A stretch of DNA of 44,592 bases from Phycisphaerales bacterium. GTDB taxonomy: Bacteria; Planctomycetota; Phycisphaerae; Phycisphaerales; JAGLTS01. Both the position numbers and the translations under genes were made by a program. A model generated the notes under the pieces. It ran no database searches and was not told the origin of the DNA. It was given only the letters and a program-made list of their open reading frames with translations. Location of the stretch: the NCBI GenBank assembly GCA_023135165.1, contig JAGLTS010000076.1, positions 1 through 44,592 on the forward strand. Reading direction: 5' to 3'. Shown here piece by piece: positions 36,073 to 44,215 of the stretch; within the stretch, counting starts at the first letter, position 1, and each line of letters begins with the position of its first letter.

Positions 36073-37093
36073 GCCGTATCGTCTGCTCTCTGTTGGGCGT
36101 TGGGAAGCTGACTCGGTTGTGCTGTCCGACAATGATCACGTGCACTTCCGCTTCCAAAGGGTTGACGCAGGGATTCGTGGCTCCGTTGGGGAGCCAGTAG
36201 AAGTTGCCGAGGTGTCCAACGCCGGATCTGCGGATAGCAGACAGGGCGGCATCGATGACGACGTCGCCGAGAAGTGGGTCTGTGGGCGAAGCGCTCTTTC
36301 CTTCGAGCCTTCGTCCCTCCAAAGTGCGATAGTTGATGCCGTGGGAGCGTGTCTCACCCGCTCCGTTCTCTTCGAGTTCATGCAGCTTCTGAATCGGCCG
36401 CCGCAGATCCACGATGGTGAACCGACTAATGTCGAGCCAGCCGCCGATCAGATCGAAGAACTCCTTCGCAACCTCCTCGTATCGAAAGCCAGCTGGCAGC
36501 TGCGAGATCTGCAGGAATGCCGTGTTGGCCGTCAAGTCCCACTCAAATGCGACGAGACCCCGCACGACACGGTGGATGAAGGCACGAAGATCAATAGCTT
36601 CGCCCACGCCGGTCACCTTGGACTCATCGTACTGCGGGTCCCGCTCGTACCATTCGCGCTTCTTGATCGCGGTAATCCTGAGCTTGCGCTCACCATGCAG
36701 GATGGACGACACCTTCATCTTCTCCGGCAGCGCCAGCGGCAGTGTCGCGTTCAGGTACTTGCCGAGTCGGTGTTGCTTCAGGAGACCTTCGACCCAGTCC
36801 GCCTTCTTCCAGTTCGCAATCGACGCCCCGGGCCCTTTATAGAGAAACACATGCTGCTTTCCCCAAGGCGTTACCTCATCGAGGAACCGCACAAATCGGT
36901 CGGGAGGTATGGCTCCATCGCGAAGCGCCTCGTCAATGCGATCTCGGATCTCCGCCTTCGTCCCAGACTTCGGCAACTCGATCTGTGCGAGGAAGTCCTG
37001 GATCTGCGGCTTCTTCAGCGCCAGGAGATCCGTGACGAGCTGAGCCAGCTCGGCGTCCGTGAACCCAGGGGCTACGAGCGTCTTGATACTCAT
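36038..37093 (-). CDS. SAP-domain-containing protein of unknown role
   Basis: 351 residues, with GGGGACG upstream of the ATG. Residues about 12-60 (LLALKKPQIQDFLAQIELPK, SGTKAEIRDRIDEAL) fit the SAP helix-extended-helix fold that binds DNA. The remainder (KMKVSSILHGERKLRITAIK, then GVGHLGNFYWLPNG) is not recognised; it is soluble with mixed alpha/beta character and shows no nuclease motif I can name. It is first in a two-gene unit with the zinc/winged-helix protein. The pair is next to a toxin-antitoxin module, and a regulatory or defence role is only a guess. Confidence 0.65.
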   Translation of the reverse strand: MSIKTLVAPGFTDAELAQLVTDLLALKKPQIQDFLAQIELPKSGTKAEIRDRIDEALRDGAIPPDRFVRFLDEVTPWGKQHVFLYKGPGASIANWKKADWVEGLLKQHRLGKYLNATLPLALPEKMKVSSILHGERKLRITAIKKREWYERDPQYDESKVTGVGEAIDLRAFIHRVVRGLVAFEWDLTANTAFLQISQLPAGFRYEEVAKEFFDLIGGWLDISRFTIVDLRRPIQKLHELEENGAGETRSHGINYRTLEGRRLEGKSASPTDPLLGDVVIDAALSAIRRSGVGHLGNFYWLPNGATNPCVNPLEAEVHVIIVGQHNRVSFPTPNREQTIRHVLSRIRSHSA

Positions 37094-37309
37094 CTCGCTC
37101 GTCCCCTTCCTTGCAGGCGTGGATGGGCTTCACCCAGGGGGGCAGCGGATGAGGGGTCAAATGTCGCCATGGGGCAGATCCTCCTCGAGGCTTCATGCAC
37201 TCACTGGCGGGCGCGGGCATCACGCGTCCGAATAATCGGTTGATCGGCCGCGATTCCTCGCTGAGAGGGGTAGCAGGACCCGATCGGTGCCGCAAGTGTA
37301 GCATTCTTC

Positions 37310-37337
37310 TTGCATCGATGCTATCATGCGATAGGAT
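37310..37337 (+). promoter_or_regulatory. Toxin-antitoxin promoter with two palindromes
   Basis: TTGCAT (37310-37315), a 16-base spacer, then TAGGAT (37332-37337). The spacer is filled by GCATCGATGC (37312-37321, perfect palindrome) and CTATCATGCGATAG (37321-37334, 5-bp arms). This fits self-repression by the HTH antitoxin. Confidence 0.5.
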
Positions 37338-37360
37338 TTGATTGATGAGACTCTCCAAGC

Positions 37361-37726
37361 ATGCCGATACGACAGGATGTCCACGAGTTCCTCAGGTCGT
37401 TCAAGCTCGCGATCGACTTCGGGCTCTGTCACTTCCGCGACCGAACGCGAACCGAACAAGATCTCATCGACCTCAACTTCACCCAGCGGCAGGCGATGGA
37501 GGCAATCTGCGAACTCACGCCCAACAACTACTGCAAGGGCCCGGAACCCGACGACACCGACCCATCAAAGGACGTCTGGGTCTTCGGGTACAACCACGAG
37601 GGCACTGAGGTGTACGTCAAGCTCCGACTCAATCCACGACGTCGCAATGAGATCCCATGGGCGATCATCTGGTCGTTCCACGCGGCCGAGTTCAACATGA
37701 CGTACCCACTGCGAGGAGGCGCGTAA
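37361..37726 (+). CDS. MqsR-family-like toxin
   Basis: 121 residues. The second half carries LTPNNYCKGPEPDDTDPSKD, VWVFGYNHEGTEVYVKLRL and WAIIWSFHAAEFNMTYPLR, the layout of MqsR-like RNases. In that family the Lys/Arg and Tyr residues of the last strands act in mRNA cleavage. It ends in TAATG, sharing one base with the antitoxin start. The toxin-first order is the same as in mqsRA. The start ATG has no strong ribosome site, consistent with low toxin translation. The family call rests on motif recall. Confidence 0.7.
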   Translation: MPIRQDVHEFLRSFKLAIDFGLCHFRDRTRTEQDLIDLNFTQRQAMEAICELTPNNYCKGPEPDDTDPSKDVWVFGYNHEGTEVYVKLRLNPRRRNEIPWAIIWSFHAAEFNMTYPLRGGA

Positions 37727-38748
37727 TGGAGAGCACGCTGTTCTGTCCGAAGTGCGAAGAAGACCGGACTTTTCGTCGTGATCAACGCGACGAAGAGCGC
37801 GAGATTCGAGGCGAGAAGATCGTTCTGACGGTTCCGCTATGGGTGTGCTCCGTCTGCGGCGAGACCATCGTCGATGACGAGTTCGGCGATCCGATTGAGA
37901 AGGCGTACGATGCCTACCGGGAGAAACACCATCTTCTGAAACCGACTGAGATCCAGGAGATTCGGTCGAAGTGGAGTCTCAGCCAAGCGGGCTTCGCTGC
38001 GCTGCTTGGCATGAGCCAGGCGACAATCAATAGATACGAAGGCGGGTCGATCCAGCAGGAGAAGGAAGACGAGTTGATCCGCATGGGCGAGAGCCCCGAG
38101 CACATGGCTGGTTTGCTCGCACGGCGCGGTCACGTCCTGACGGAGCGGCAGCGACGGACCATTGAGTTGGCCCTTGAAGGCTCACCCGTCGCACGGCTCT
38201 CTGCAATCTGGGATGGCTTCTTCGAGTCGATGCCGTTGGAGATGACTGCGCGAAGTGGGTTCCGCCGCTTCGACTTCGATCGCTTCGCAGCCGTTGTCGT
38301 CTGGCTCTGCGAGAAGATCCCTGTCGTGACGCAGACAAAGCTCTACAAGTTGCTCTTCTACGCTGACTTCCTGTGCTTCCGGTCAACATCGCGATCCCTG
38401 ACCGGCGCGCTCTACAAGCAGATGCCCTACGGCCCTGTCCCCGTTGCCTACGAATCACTGCGTGCACGACTCGAGGCAGATGATCTTGTCCAGGTCTGCG
38501 AGCAGACGTATGAGAACGGACGCACCGGTGAAGAGTTCCTGCTCGGCCCGCGAGCGTCATGCGTAGAGGTGGACTTCGATGATGACGAACGCCTCGTTCT
38601 AGAGTTCGTCCGACAGCAACTGGGGCGCCTCTCGCCATCAGCAATCAGCGATCTTTCTCACAATGAAACCGCCTGGAAAGACACATCGCCGAAGGAAGTG
38701 ATCAGCTACGAGAAGGCGATGGAGTTATCGCTTTCGATTCCCGATTGA
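37726..38748 (+). CDS. Antitoxin: zinc finger, HTH and Panacea (DUF4065) domains
   Basis: 340 residues from the ATG at 37726, with GAGGAGG upstream. Three domains: a YgiT/MqsA-type zinc finger, CPKC (7, 10) and CSVCGE (41, 44); an XRE helix-turn-helix (about 72-116, SLSQAGFAALLGMSQATINR); and a Panacea/SocA-like domain (about 180-325, KLYKLLFYADFLCFR ... YGPVPVAYESLRARLE). The HTH should bind the palindromes at 37312-37334. Panacea domains are known to neutralise many unrelated toxins, so it is open whether the MqsA part or the Panacea part binds this toxin. The order and overlap fix it as the partner of the MqsR-like gene. Confidence 0.85.
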   Translation: MESTLFCPKCEEDRTFRRDQRDEEREIRGEKIVLTVPLWVCSVCGETIVDDEFGDPIEKAYDAYREKHHLLKPTEIQEIRSKWSLSQAGFAALLGMSQATINRYEGGSIQQEKEDELIRMGESPEHMAGLLARRGHVLTERQRRTIELALEGSPVARLSAIWDGFFESMPLEMTARSGFRRFDFDRFAAVVVWLCEKIPVVTQTKLYKLLFYADFLCFRSTSRSLTGALYKQMPYGPVPVAYESLRARLEADDLVQVCEQTYENGRTGEEFLLGPRASCVEVDFDDDERLVLEFVRQQLGRLSPSAISDLSHNETAWKDTSPKEVISYEKAMELSLSIPD

Positions 38749-38775
38749 GTTTCAAGCTGGCAGGAGAGATCACCC

Positions 38776-39600
38776 ATGCGTGCTTTGACATGGCTTCCGG
38801 TTCTCGTCGCAGTTCTTTGCAATCCTGTTGCCCTGGCTGCGTCCTTGCAGAAGGCTGAGATGCTCTACGAGCATGGGCTCGTGGATGACTCGAAGCGAGA
38901 ATTGATCGGTCTCATCTTCGAGCAGGGAACAAGCGATGCGGATAGAGCGAGCGCTCATTACCTGCTCGGCACCATCGCTTTTGAGAATGACCAAGTCGCG
39001 TTGGCCCTTCGGACGTGGCGGATTCTGATTGACGAACATCCACAGTCGGAACCGGCGAAGCTCGTCAAAGGCCGGATTGATGAGCTTGCGAGCATCGTTG
39101 GCGAGTCGCTCCGTGAGTCCATTGACAATGCCGTCGCGCTTTCCTATCTGCGCCAAGGTGACTTCTGGTCGCGCGGCAAATCGCGCGCGTTTACTATCGA
39201 TACGAGTTGGATTCCGAACGTCGATGTAGCCATGAAATGGTACGACAAGGTGATCCAGGAGTTCCCAGGCACGACCGCAGCGAGAGTCGCATCCGAGGAG
39301 AAGATGAGAACGCTTATCGGATGGGAAAACCCGGGCAGATATGGCACGAAGCACGGAATCCAGGGGGACTTCGCGCGGTATATGCCCATTCTTGAAAGCA
39401 CGTTCCAGGCCTACGCAGATGCCTTTCCCGAGGCACCGAGTCTGCAGGCATTCCGATACCAGATTGCCCAAGGTTACTGGAATAACAAGCAATGGGACGA
39501 GACGCGACAATGGCTTCGGCAGATCGTTGAAAAGGCTGGCGAGGTTGACAGCTTCTACAAAGACTTGGCAACGAGGCGCCTCCAGAAGGTAGAGTATTGA
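38776..39600 (+). CDS. Secreted TPR-like repeat protein
   Basis: 274 residues, with CAGGAGAG before the ATG. Signal peptide MRALTWLPVLVAVLCNPVALA, with likely cleavage after ALA. The mature part is helical with TPR-style units (AEMLYEHGLVDDSKRELIGL; RASAHYLLGTIAFENDQVAL; AMKWYDKVIQEFPGTTAARV; FRYQIAQGYWNNKQWDETRQ), as in YbgF/BamD-like periplasmic proteins. Possible cell-envelope scaffold. It follows the antitoxin by 27 bases on the same strand, so it may be co-transcribed, though its secretion does not suggest a link in function. Confidence 0.75.
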   Translation: MRALTWLPVLVAVLCNPVALAASLQKAEMLYEHGLVDDSKRELIGLIFEQGTSDADRASAHYLLGTIAFENDQVALALRTWRILIDEHPQSEPAKLVKGRIDELASIVGESLRESIDNAVALSYLRQGDFWSRGKSRAFTIDTSWIPNVDVAMKWYDKVIQEFPGTTAARVASEEKMRTLIGWENPGRYGTKHGIQGDFARYMPILESTFQAYADAFPEAPSLQAFRYQIAQGYWNNKQWDETRQWLRQIVEKAGEVDSFYKDLATRRLQKVEY

Positions 39601-39705
39601 GCCCATCATCTGCCAGAGATATGCAGCCGTGACGCACGACTCGCCTTGACACGGGCGAGCCCGATGTGAGCACGCTGCTCTCGCTTGCAGAAGATGGGCT
39701 GATAC

Positions 39706-40161
39706 CTATTCGTTTCGTCGGGTTGGACCTTGGCCGCCCGAGCTTTCGGCTGGCAATGGTTTGAATTGGGCCCACATCCGCCGTTGCTTGTTCCAGTCAA
39801 GCTCGGCCACGATCGGACGGATGTCCCGCTCGGTGATCGGATCACGCCCGGACACCGTGCGTGGGAGGAACAGGATTGCCTCTTGGATGTCAGGTGCGAG
39901 CATGAGCAGGTTCATGATCTGCGTAACGCGGGCGCGGGTCACGTGTCCCAGCCGGGCGACGTCCGCGTAGTCGACCACTTCGCCAAGGCGAATCAGCTCC
40001 TCGAACCGAATTGCCAGTGCCATCAGCCGAGAGACACGCGGGATATTGCCCAGTGGCGGCTCAGGCGTTGATGGCTCCTGGGGTGCCTTGCCCTCACGCA
40101 GTTCGCATCGCGAGCCACGATGCCGATGGACGGAGAACTCAACCGTCAATCCGTCGCTCAT
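39706..40161 (-). CDS. HTH protein of the recombinase cassette
   Basis: 151 residues from the ATG at 40161, which overlaps the recombinase stop (ATGA, 40158-40161). Residues about 62-95 (EVVDYADVARLGHVTRARVT, QIMNLLMLAPDIQEAIL) read as a helix-turn-helix. The end is basic and flexible. Last of the four-gene cassette. Proteins in this slot often act as recombination directionality factors or regulators; that role is inferred from position. Confidence 0.7.
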   Translation of the reverse strand: MSDGLTVEFSVHRHRGSRCELREGKAPQEPSTPEPPLGNIPRVSRLMALAIRFEELIRLGEVVDYADVARLGHVTRARVTQIMNLLMLAPDIQEAILFLPRTVSGRDPITERDIRPIVAELDWNKQRRMWAQFKPLPAESSGGQGPTRRNE

Positions 40162-41714
40162 GCCGGGACTCCTCCGTTCGTCAGTGTCTTGATACCGTCT
40201 GGCCGGAAGGTGATTGACACCGTACCCTTCTCGCCGTCGTACTCGACCCGTCGAATCAACAGATGCACGATCCGAGCCTGCTCGCGCGGGCTCAACGCAT
40301 CCCACGCCGGGTCGAACGCAGTCATCGCGGCCTCCAGATCCTCGCGGGTGATGAGCCGGTTCTTCGCAGCCTCAATCTGTCGGTGGTTCTCCGCGTGTCG
40401 CATCTCCTCGTCACGCAGCCGGTCTTGCAGATCGGCGAGTCGGGCGGCGGCATGCGGATCGGTATCAGCATCAAGGGCCGCCGAGCGGATCTCGCGATTG
40501 AGTCGGTTCAGTTCCCGCTCTGCTGCACGGCATTCCTGCTCCAGCTCACGGATCTGCACCTCTTCCTGCTCCCGAGCCTGCTCGAGTGTTTCTGCCAGCA
40601 ACGATGAGTCCTGCCCGATGCTTCGGATGCGTTCGACGACGAATCGCTCAATCTCGGGTGCCGGCAAGGAGCGTGACGGGCACGAATGCCAGCCGCGCTT
40701 CTGCGCTCGCCCACATACGTAGTAGCGATAGAGCAGCGACTTGTTCTTCTTCGTGTAGGTGTGGCCCATCGCAAGCCCACATGGCCCGCAATACAGCAGA
40801 CCTTTGAGCAAGGCCCCATGCTTGTTACGGACGTGCGCGCCGCCCGTGCGCCCGTTCACTCGCAGCATCTGCTGGACGCGATCGAACACCTCCACCTCGA
40901 CGATCGAATCGTGTTCCCCTTCATAGACGTTCTCGTGGTGACGGACCTTGCCGAGGTAGGCAACGTTGGCAAGGAGGTCGCGAACACGTGCCTTGTTGAA
41001 TGGAACTCCGCCGTGCACGAGTCCCTTCTGGCTCGTCCATCGCTTGGTGTGCCAGCCGCGTCGATCGAGCTGGGTGACGGTCTTCAGCAACGACTGCTTA
41101 TCGAGGTACAGGTCGAAGATCGCTCGAACGCGCTTCGCCTCCTCTTCGTTCACGACGAGCCGCGGGCCGCTGCGATCAACGTCGTACCCGAGGATCGGGC
41201 GACCTCCCGCCCACTTGCCCTTGCGTCGGGCGGCCGCGATCTTGTCCCGGGTCCGTTCCGAAATGAGCTCGCGTTCAAACTGGGCGAACGACAGCAGGAT
41301 GTTCAGCGTCAGCCGGCCCATCGAATGGGTCGTGTTGAACTGCTGTGTGACGGAGACGAACGAGACACTGTGCTTCTCGAACGTCTCCATCATCCGCGCG
41401 AAGTCCATCAGCGAGCGGCTCAGACGATCCACCTTGTAGACCACAATGCAGTCCACCTTGCCGCTTTCGATGTCTGTCATCAGCCGAGTCATGGCCGGGC
41501 GCTCCATGTTGCCGCCGGTGTAGCCGCCGTCGTCGTAGCGCTCGGGCAGACACACCCATCCCTCAGCCTTCTGACTGGCGATGTACGCCTCGGCGCTTTC
41601 ACGCTGGGCGTCGAGCGAGTTGAATGCTTGGTCAAGGCCCTCGTTCGTACTCTTGCGCGTGTAGATGGCGCATCGCACCTCCGGCGTCGTGACTGCGCCG
41701 TTCCGTCGGTTCAT
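40158..41714 (-). CDS. Large serine recombinase (integrase)
   Basis: 518 residues from the ATG at 41714; the frame is open upstream into the neighbouring gene. The resolvase domain has the catalytic Ser in YTRKSTNEG (Ser 22) and the arginines of VYKVDRLSRSL. A recombinase domain follows, then a zinc ribbon (LLYCGPCGLAMGHTYTKKNK ... YYVCGRAQ ... HSCPS) and a long coiled coil (LEQAREQEEVQIRELEQECR onward), as in large serine integrases. It would integrate or excise the element by 2-base staggered cuts at short att sites. All catalytic residues look intact. It is co-translated with DUF2924 before it and the HTH protein after it. Confidence 0.93.
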   Translation of the reverse strand: MNRRNGAVTTPEVRCAIYTRKSTNEGLDQAFNSLDAQRESAEAYIASQKAEGWVCLPERYDDGGYTGGNMERPAMTRLMTDIESGKVDCIVVYKVDRLSRSLMDFARMMETFEKHSVSFVSVTQQFNTTHSMGRLTLNILLSFAQFERELISERTRDKIAAARRKGKWAGGRPILGYDVDRSGPRLVVNEEEAKRVRAIFDLYLDKQSLLKTVTQLDRRGWHTKRWTSQKGLVHGGVPFNKARVRDLLANVAYLGKVRHHENVYEGEHDSIVEVEVFDRVQQMLRVNGRTGGAHVRNKHGALLKGLLYCGPCGLAMGHTYTKKNKSLLYRYYVCGRAQKRGWHSCPSRSLPAPEIERFVVERIRSIGQDSSLLAETLEQAREQEEVQIRELEQECRAAERELNRLNREIRSAALDADTDPHAAARLADLQDRLRDEEMRHAENHRQIEAAKNRLITREDLEAAMTAFDPAWDALSPREQARIVHLLIRRVEYDGEKGTVSITFRPDGIKTLTNGGVPA

Positions 41715-42223
41715 GATTCGCCTCCGTTCTTCGGCGGCGGCTTCAAGCCGAAGAAGTGGTAGCCGTTCCAGTGGCTTCCGGTGACGGCCTTCGTCACTGC
41801 TGAGAGCGATCGATACACCTCGCCCTCGTACTCGAATCCGCGTCGCAGAACGCGGACCAACACGACGCGCCCCTTGTACTCGCGAGAAAGGACCGTCCCG
41901 GGCATCGGCAGCCGCTCGTCGATGGGCACATCGAACTTGGCCCGCACGACGAGGTCCCCCTCGACCGGGACGGTCGCTTGGCTCTCGGTCGGCGCTCGGA
42001 CACGCAGATCGGCATCGTTGGCCAGCTCGCGCGCGCGCCGGCGAGCTCGAAGAGACAGGTCGCCTTCGTGTTGCGCTTGCAGCCGCCATGCGATGCGTTT
42101 GATCAGGTACTGCTTGTGGTTCGACCGCGTGCGCTCGCCGAAGACTTCGATGTACCGGTCCTGCAGTTCGTGCACTGTCATTCGCGTGAGCGTCATGATC
42201 ATGGCGTTGAAGTTCATGGACAT
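41711..42223 (-). CDS. DUF2924 family protein
   Basis: 170 residues. The N-terminal half (VHELQDRYIEVFGERTRSNH, KQYLIKRIAWRLQAQ) and the closing GREYKG-like, FEYEGEVYRSLSAVTKAVTG and HWNGYHFFGL parts are the marks of DUF2924. Its last motif resembles RAMA-type DNA-reading domains. It overlaps the recombinase start as ATGA (41711-41714) and the upstream small gene by 10 bases. DUF2924 genes very often lie next to serine recombinases in planctomycetes and alphaproteobacteria; the function is not established. Confidence 0.8.
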   Translation of the reverse strand: MSMNFNAMIMTLTRMTVHELQDRYIEVFGERTRSNHKQYLIKRIAWRLQAQHEGDLSLRARRRARELANDADLRVRAPTESQATVPVEGDLVVRAKFDVPIDERLPMPGTVLSREYKGRVVLVRVLRRGFEYEGEVYRSLSAVTKAVTGSHWNGYHFFGLKPPPKNGGES

Positions 42224-42456
42224 TGGTCGGCTTTCCGTTCTCGGGTTCCGTCAACCCGCAGGTCCATGAGGGCGGATTCACCCGCACGATCAAGGCATGT
42301 GAGGGGAGGATCCGGCGAGTTTTCGCTGGATTCCGTACGAATCCGCCCGTTGACGACCAGGCGGAGGCAACCTTGCGCGAAGATCGCGGCGACCTCGGCA
42401 AGGCTCTGGTCAGATGTGAGGTCGTCGGGATCAATGAAATGGCGTGTGCGGGACAT
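42214..42456 (-). CDS. Small hypothetical protein, first gene of the recombinase cassette
   Basis: 80 residues from the ATG at 42456; a longer frame to 42552 has an Arg-rich, improbable N-terminus. It begins MSRTRHFIDPDDLTSDQSLA and has a short helix (VAAIFAQGCLRLV) and a charged tail. No family recognised. The end overlaps DUF2924 by 10 bases, so it belongs to the same unit. The ribosome site is weak. Confidence 0.55.
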   Translation of the reverse strand: MSRTRHFIDPDDLTSDQSLAEVAAIFAQGCLRLVVNGRIRTESSENSPDPPLTCLDRAGESALMDLRVDGTRERKADQCP

Positions 42457-42835
42457 GGGCGAGGGCCTTCGCGGGGGAATGTGCCCACGCCGACCTGCGC
42501 TCCGCGCCCGGCCTGCCGTCTGGCGATGTCGTCGTTGGTGGGGGCCGTCCACATCGAGCGGCCGCTACCGATCATCTACGCCGTGGAGGTTCGAAACGAC
42601 AACAGGCAGCGAGCCGAACCCCGCGCTTACCCCGCAGGGGGTGTGAACCAGAGAGTTCGAGAGTATGAGAGTTCTGGCCGGGGTCGCGATCGGAAAGCCA
42701 AGGGTTCGGTCCGATCCCCGATCCCGCTGCTTCCGAGCCGAGAGCGCGGCGGATCTGGCCGTCTGTCAGAACCTACGTCGGCGTGTGGGGTTACGGCAGT
42801 CTTGATTGTGACGGCCGGATGGCCCTCGCCGCTAA
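42457..42835. other. Intergenic region upstream of the recombinase cassette
   Basis: No supported gene. It probably holds the cassette promoter (minus strand) and, if the element ends here, an attachment site. I see no clear promoter boxes. CCGCAGGGGG and short GAGAG repeats near 42630-42670 are the only local features. Confidence 0.4.
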
Positions 42836-42867
42836 CCAAAACACCACCGCAATTCGCGGTGGCGTTT
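42836..42867 (-). terminator. Intrinsic terminator of tRNA-Asn
   Basis: On the minus strand AACGCCACCGC, a GAATT loop, and GCGGTGGTGTT form an 11-bp stem with one G-U pair, followed by TTT. It begins 5 bases after the mature tRNA end. Confidence 0.8.
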
Positions 42868-42871
42868 GAAG

Positions 42872-42944
42872 CTCCCCCGGTTGGACTCGAACCAACAACC
42901 TAGCGGTTAACAGCCGCTCGCTCTGCCAATTGAGCTACAGGGGA
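42872..42944 (-). tRNA. tRNA-Asn (GUU)
   Basis: 73 bases. The acceptor UCCCCUG pairs with CGGGGGA (one G-U), with discriminator G. D-arm GCUC/GAGC. The anticodon stem AGCGG/CCGCU encloses loop CUGUUAA, so the anticodon is GUU. T-arm GUUGG-UUCGAGU-CCAAC. CCA is not encoded. The gene lies beside the recombinase cassette and has a broken second copy upstream. Confidence 0.95.
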
Positions 42945-42978
42945 AAGGTCATCCAAGTTGTCGTCCCCACTAGACCCC

Positions 42979-43031
42979 AGCGGTTAATCCGCCCTGGCGG
43001 ACTCGCTCTGCCAATTGAGCTACAGGGGAAA
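42979..43031 (-). pseudogene. Broken second copy of tRNA-Asn
   Basis: A 30-base block (43002-43031) is identical to 42917-42946, covering the acceptor 5' strand, D-arm and upstream bases. The anticodon part is replaced by a TCCGCC-AG-GGCGGA hairpin and then rejoins at TTAACCGCT. The T-arm and acceptor 3' strand are gone, so it cannot make a tRNA. Upstream bases (CGACAAC-TGGAT) are also duplicated. Confidence 0.75.
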
Positions 43032-43183
43032 AGGGCTATCCACGTTGTCGGTTCCACAGAATAGCCCCGGACCACGGGCAGTCAAGCAGGGCTTGGCGTC
43101 ACTCCGGCGAGTCGCTACGATACCTGGCTCGCTTCGTCACGGGGCTTGGACAGATCACGCACGCCCCCCCAGGAGATGCCGCT

Positions 43184-43423
43184 GTGAAAAAGGACATCCA
43201 CCCGACCTACTACAACGCTCCCGTGTACTTCAACGGCGAGGTCGTGATGCACGTCGGCGCGACCGTGCCTGAGATGCACGTCGAGGTCTGGTCCGGCTCG
43301 CACCCGTTCTACACGGGCAAGGCGTCGTTCGTGGACACGGCGGGGCGCGTCGAGAAGTTCCAGAGGCGCTACCAGGGCGAGTACTTCCGCAAGGCGGAAA
43401 AGAAGGCCAAGGGCCGGCGCTGA
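43184..43423 (+). CDS. rpmE: 50S ribosomal protein bL31, cysteine-free form
   Basis: 79 residues from a GTG start with AGGAG upstream. MKKDIHPTYYNAPVYFNGEV and HPFYTGKASFVDTAGRVEKF are the bL31 landmarks. The zinc-binding cysteines (CxCG and CxxC in the classical protein) are all replaced (YFNG; WSGS), so this is the zinc-independent type. It binds the central protuberance and bridges the subunits. It marks the return to core genome after the element. Confidence 0.93.
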   Translation: MKKDIHPTYYNAPVYFNGEVVMHVGATVPEMHVEVWSGSHPFYTGKASFVDTAGRVEKFQRRYQGEYFRKAEKKAKGRR

Positions 43424-43577
43424 GCTCCACACACATCGTGAAACGACCCGGACGACCCGGCCGCCTTAGCACGTCGGGCTGTTTGTGCGTCCCAGCTCGG
43501 CCGGTGCTTCCTGCGGGCAGACTGCGCGCGAAATTAAAGAAAACGCACAATTTTCAGACTTGCCAGATGTTTGGTAT

Positions 43578-43605
43578 TTGCACGGTCTTGCCAGCCGCGT
43601 AGAGT
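43578..43605 (+). promoter_or_regulatory. Probable promoter of the VOC gene
   Basis: TTGCAC (43578-43583), a 16-base spacer, and TAGAGT (43600-43605); the ATG is at 43640 with AAGGAG in between. It lies in an AT-richer island of the intergenic region. Confidence 0.4.
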
Positions 43606-43639
43606 GAGCAGATCCAAACAAGCCACGTAAGGAGAAACG

Positions 43640-44038
43640 ATGTCCGAATCAACCAAACCAAAGCAAGGGACGTTCTGCTGGACCGAGTTGATGACGCGCG
43701 ATGCAGCGGCTGCGAAGGCGTTCTACACCGAGCTCATCGGGTGGACGACGAGCGAGATGCCGATGGGTGGTGCAGGCACGTACACGATGTTCACGCCGCC
43801 TGGGGCGAAGGAATCGGTCGGTGGGATGATGCAGATGGACGGCCCGGAGTTTGAGGGCCTTCCGCCGCACTGGATGCCCTACATCGCGGTAGACGACGTT
43901 GACGCCAGCGCCGAAAAGGTCAAGGCGCTCGGCGGGAGCATCAAAATGCCGCCGACGGACATCCCCAACATCGGCCGGTTCTGCGTGATTGAGGATCCGA
44001 CCGGGGCGGTGATTTCGCTGTTCACGAGCCGGGGGTAG
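43640..44038 (+). CDS. VOC (glyoxalase/bleomycin-resistance fold) protein
   Basis: 132 residues, with AAGGAG before the ATG. It has the paired beta-alpha-beta units of the vicinal-oxygen-chelate fold: CWTELMTRDAAAAKAFYTEL with GWTT, and later MPYIAVDDVDASAEKVKALG, with FCVIEDPTGAVISLF closing the fold. The substrate cannot be told; close relatives are often annotated only as VOC family. It stands alone, with its own promoter and a different neighbour on each side. Confidence 0.88.
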   Translation: MSESTKPKQGTFCWTELMTRDAAAAKAFYTELIGWTTSEMPMGGAGTYTMFTPPGAKESVGGMMQMDGPEFEGLPPHWMPYIAVDDVDASAEKVKALGGSIKMPPTDIPNIGRFCVIEDPTGAVISLFTSRG

Positions 44039-44215
44039 GCGCCTGGCGCATGTGTGCTGTTCCGGCTCGTCTGGCATTTTCCGCGAAGAGTGGGTATACA
44101 GGGTTCGTTTTGAGAGCTGGCGCTGGTTGCCAGTCTCGTTTTGCTGTCCGTGACGCCCGCGAAGGCCTCCAAGCCACCCGTGAGCCTCACCTGTTTCATG
44201 CTTGGAGTGTTTCTG

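Noticed and set aside
36071..37243. 390-residue + strand open frame
   Set aside because: Antisense to the SAP-domain gene, which has a better start, ribosome site and recognisable domain.
39640..39659. CTCGCC/GGCGAG hairpin between convergent genes, possible terminator
   Set aside because: Only 6 bp of stem, 8-base loop and no T-run on either strand.
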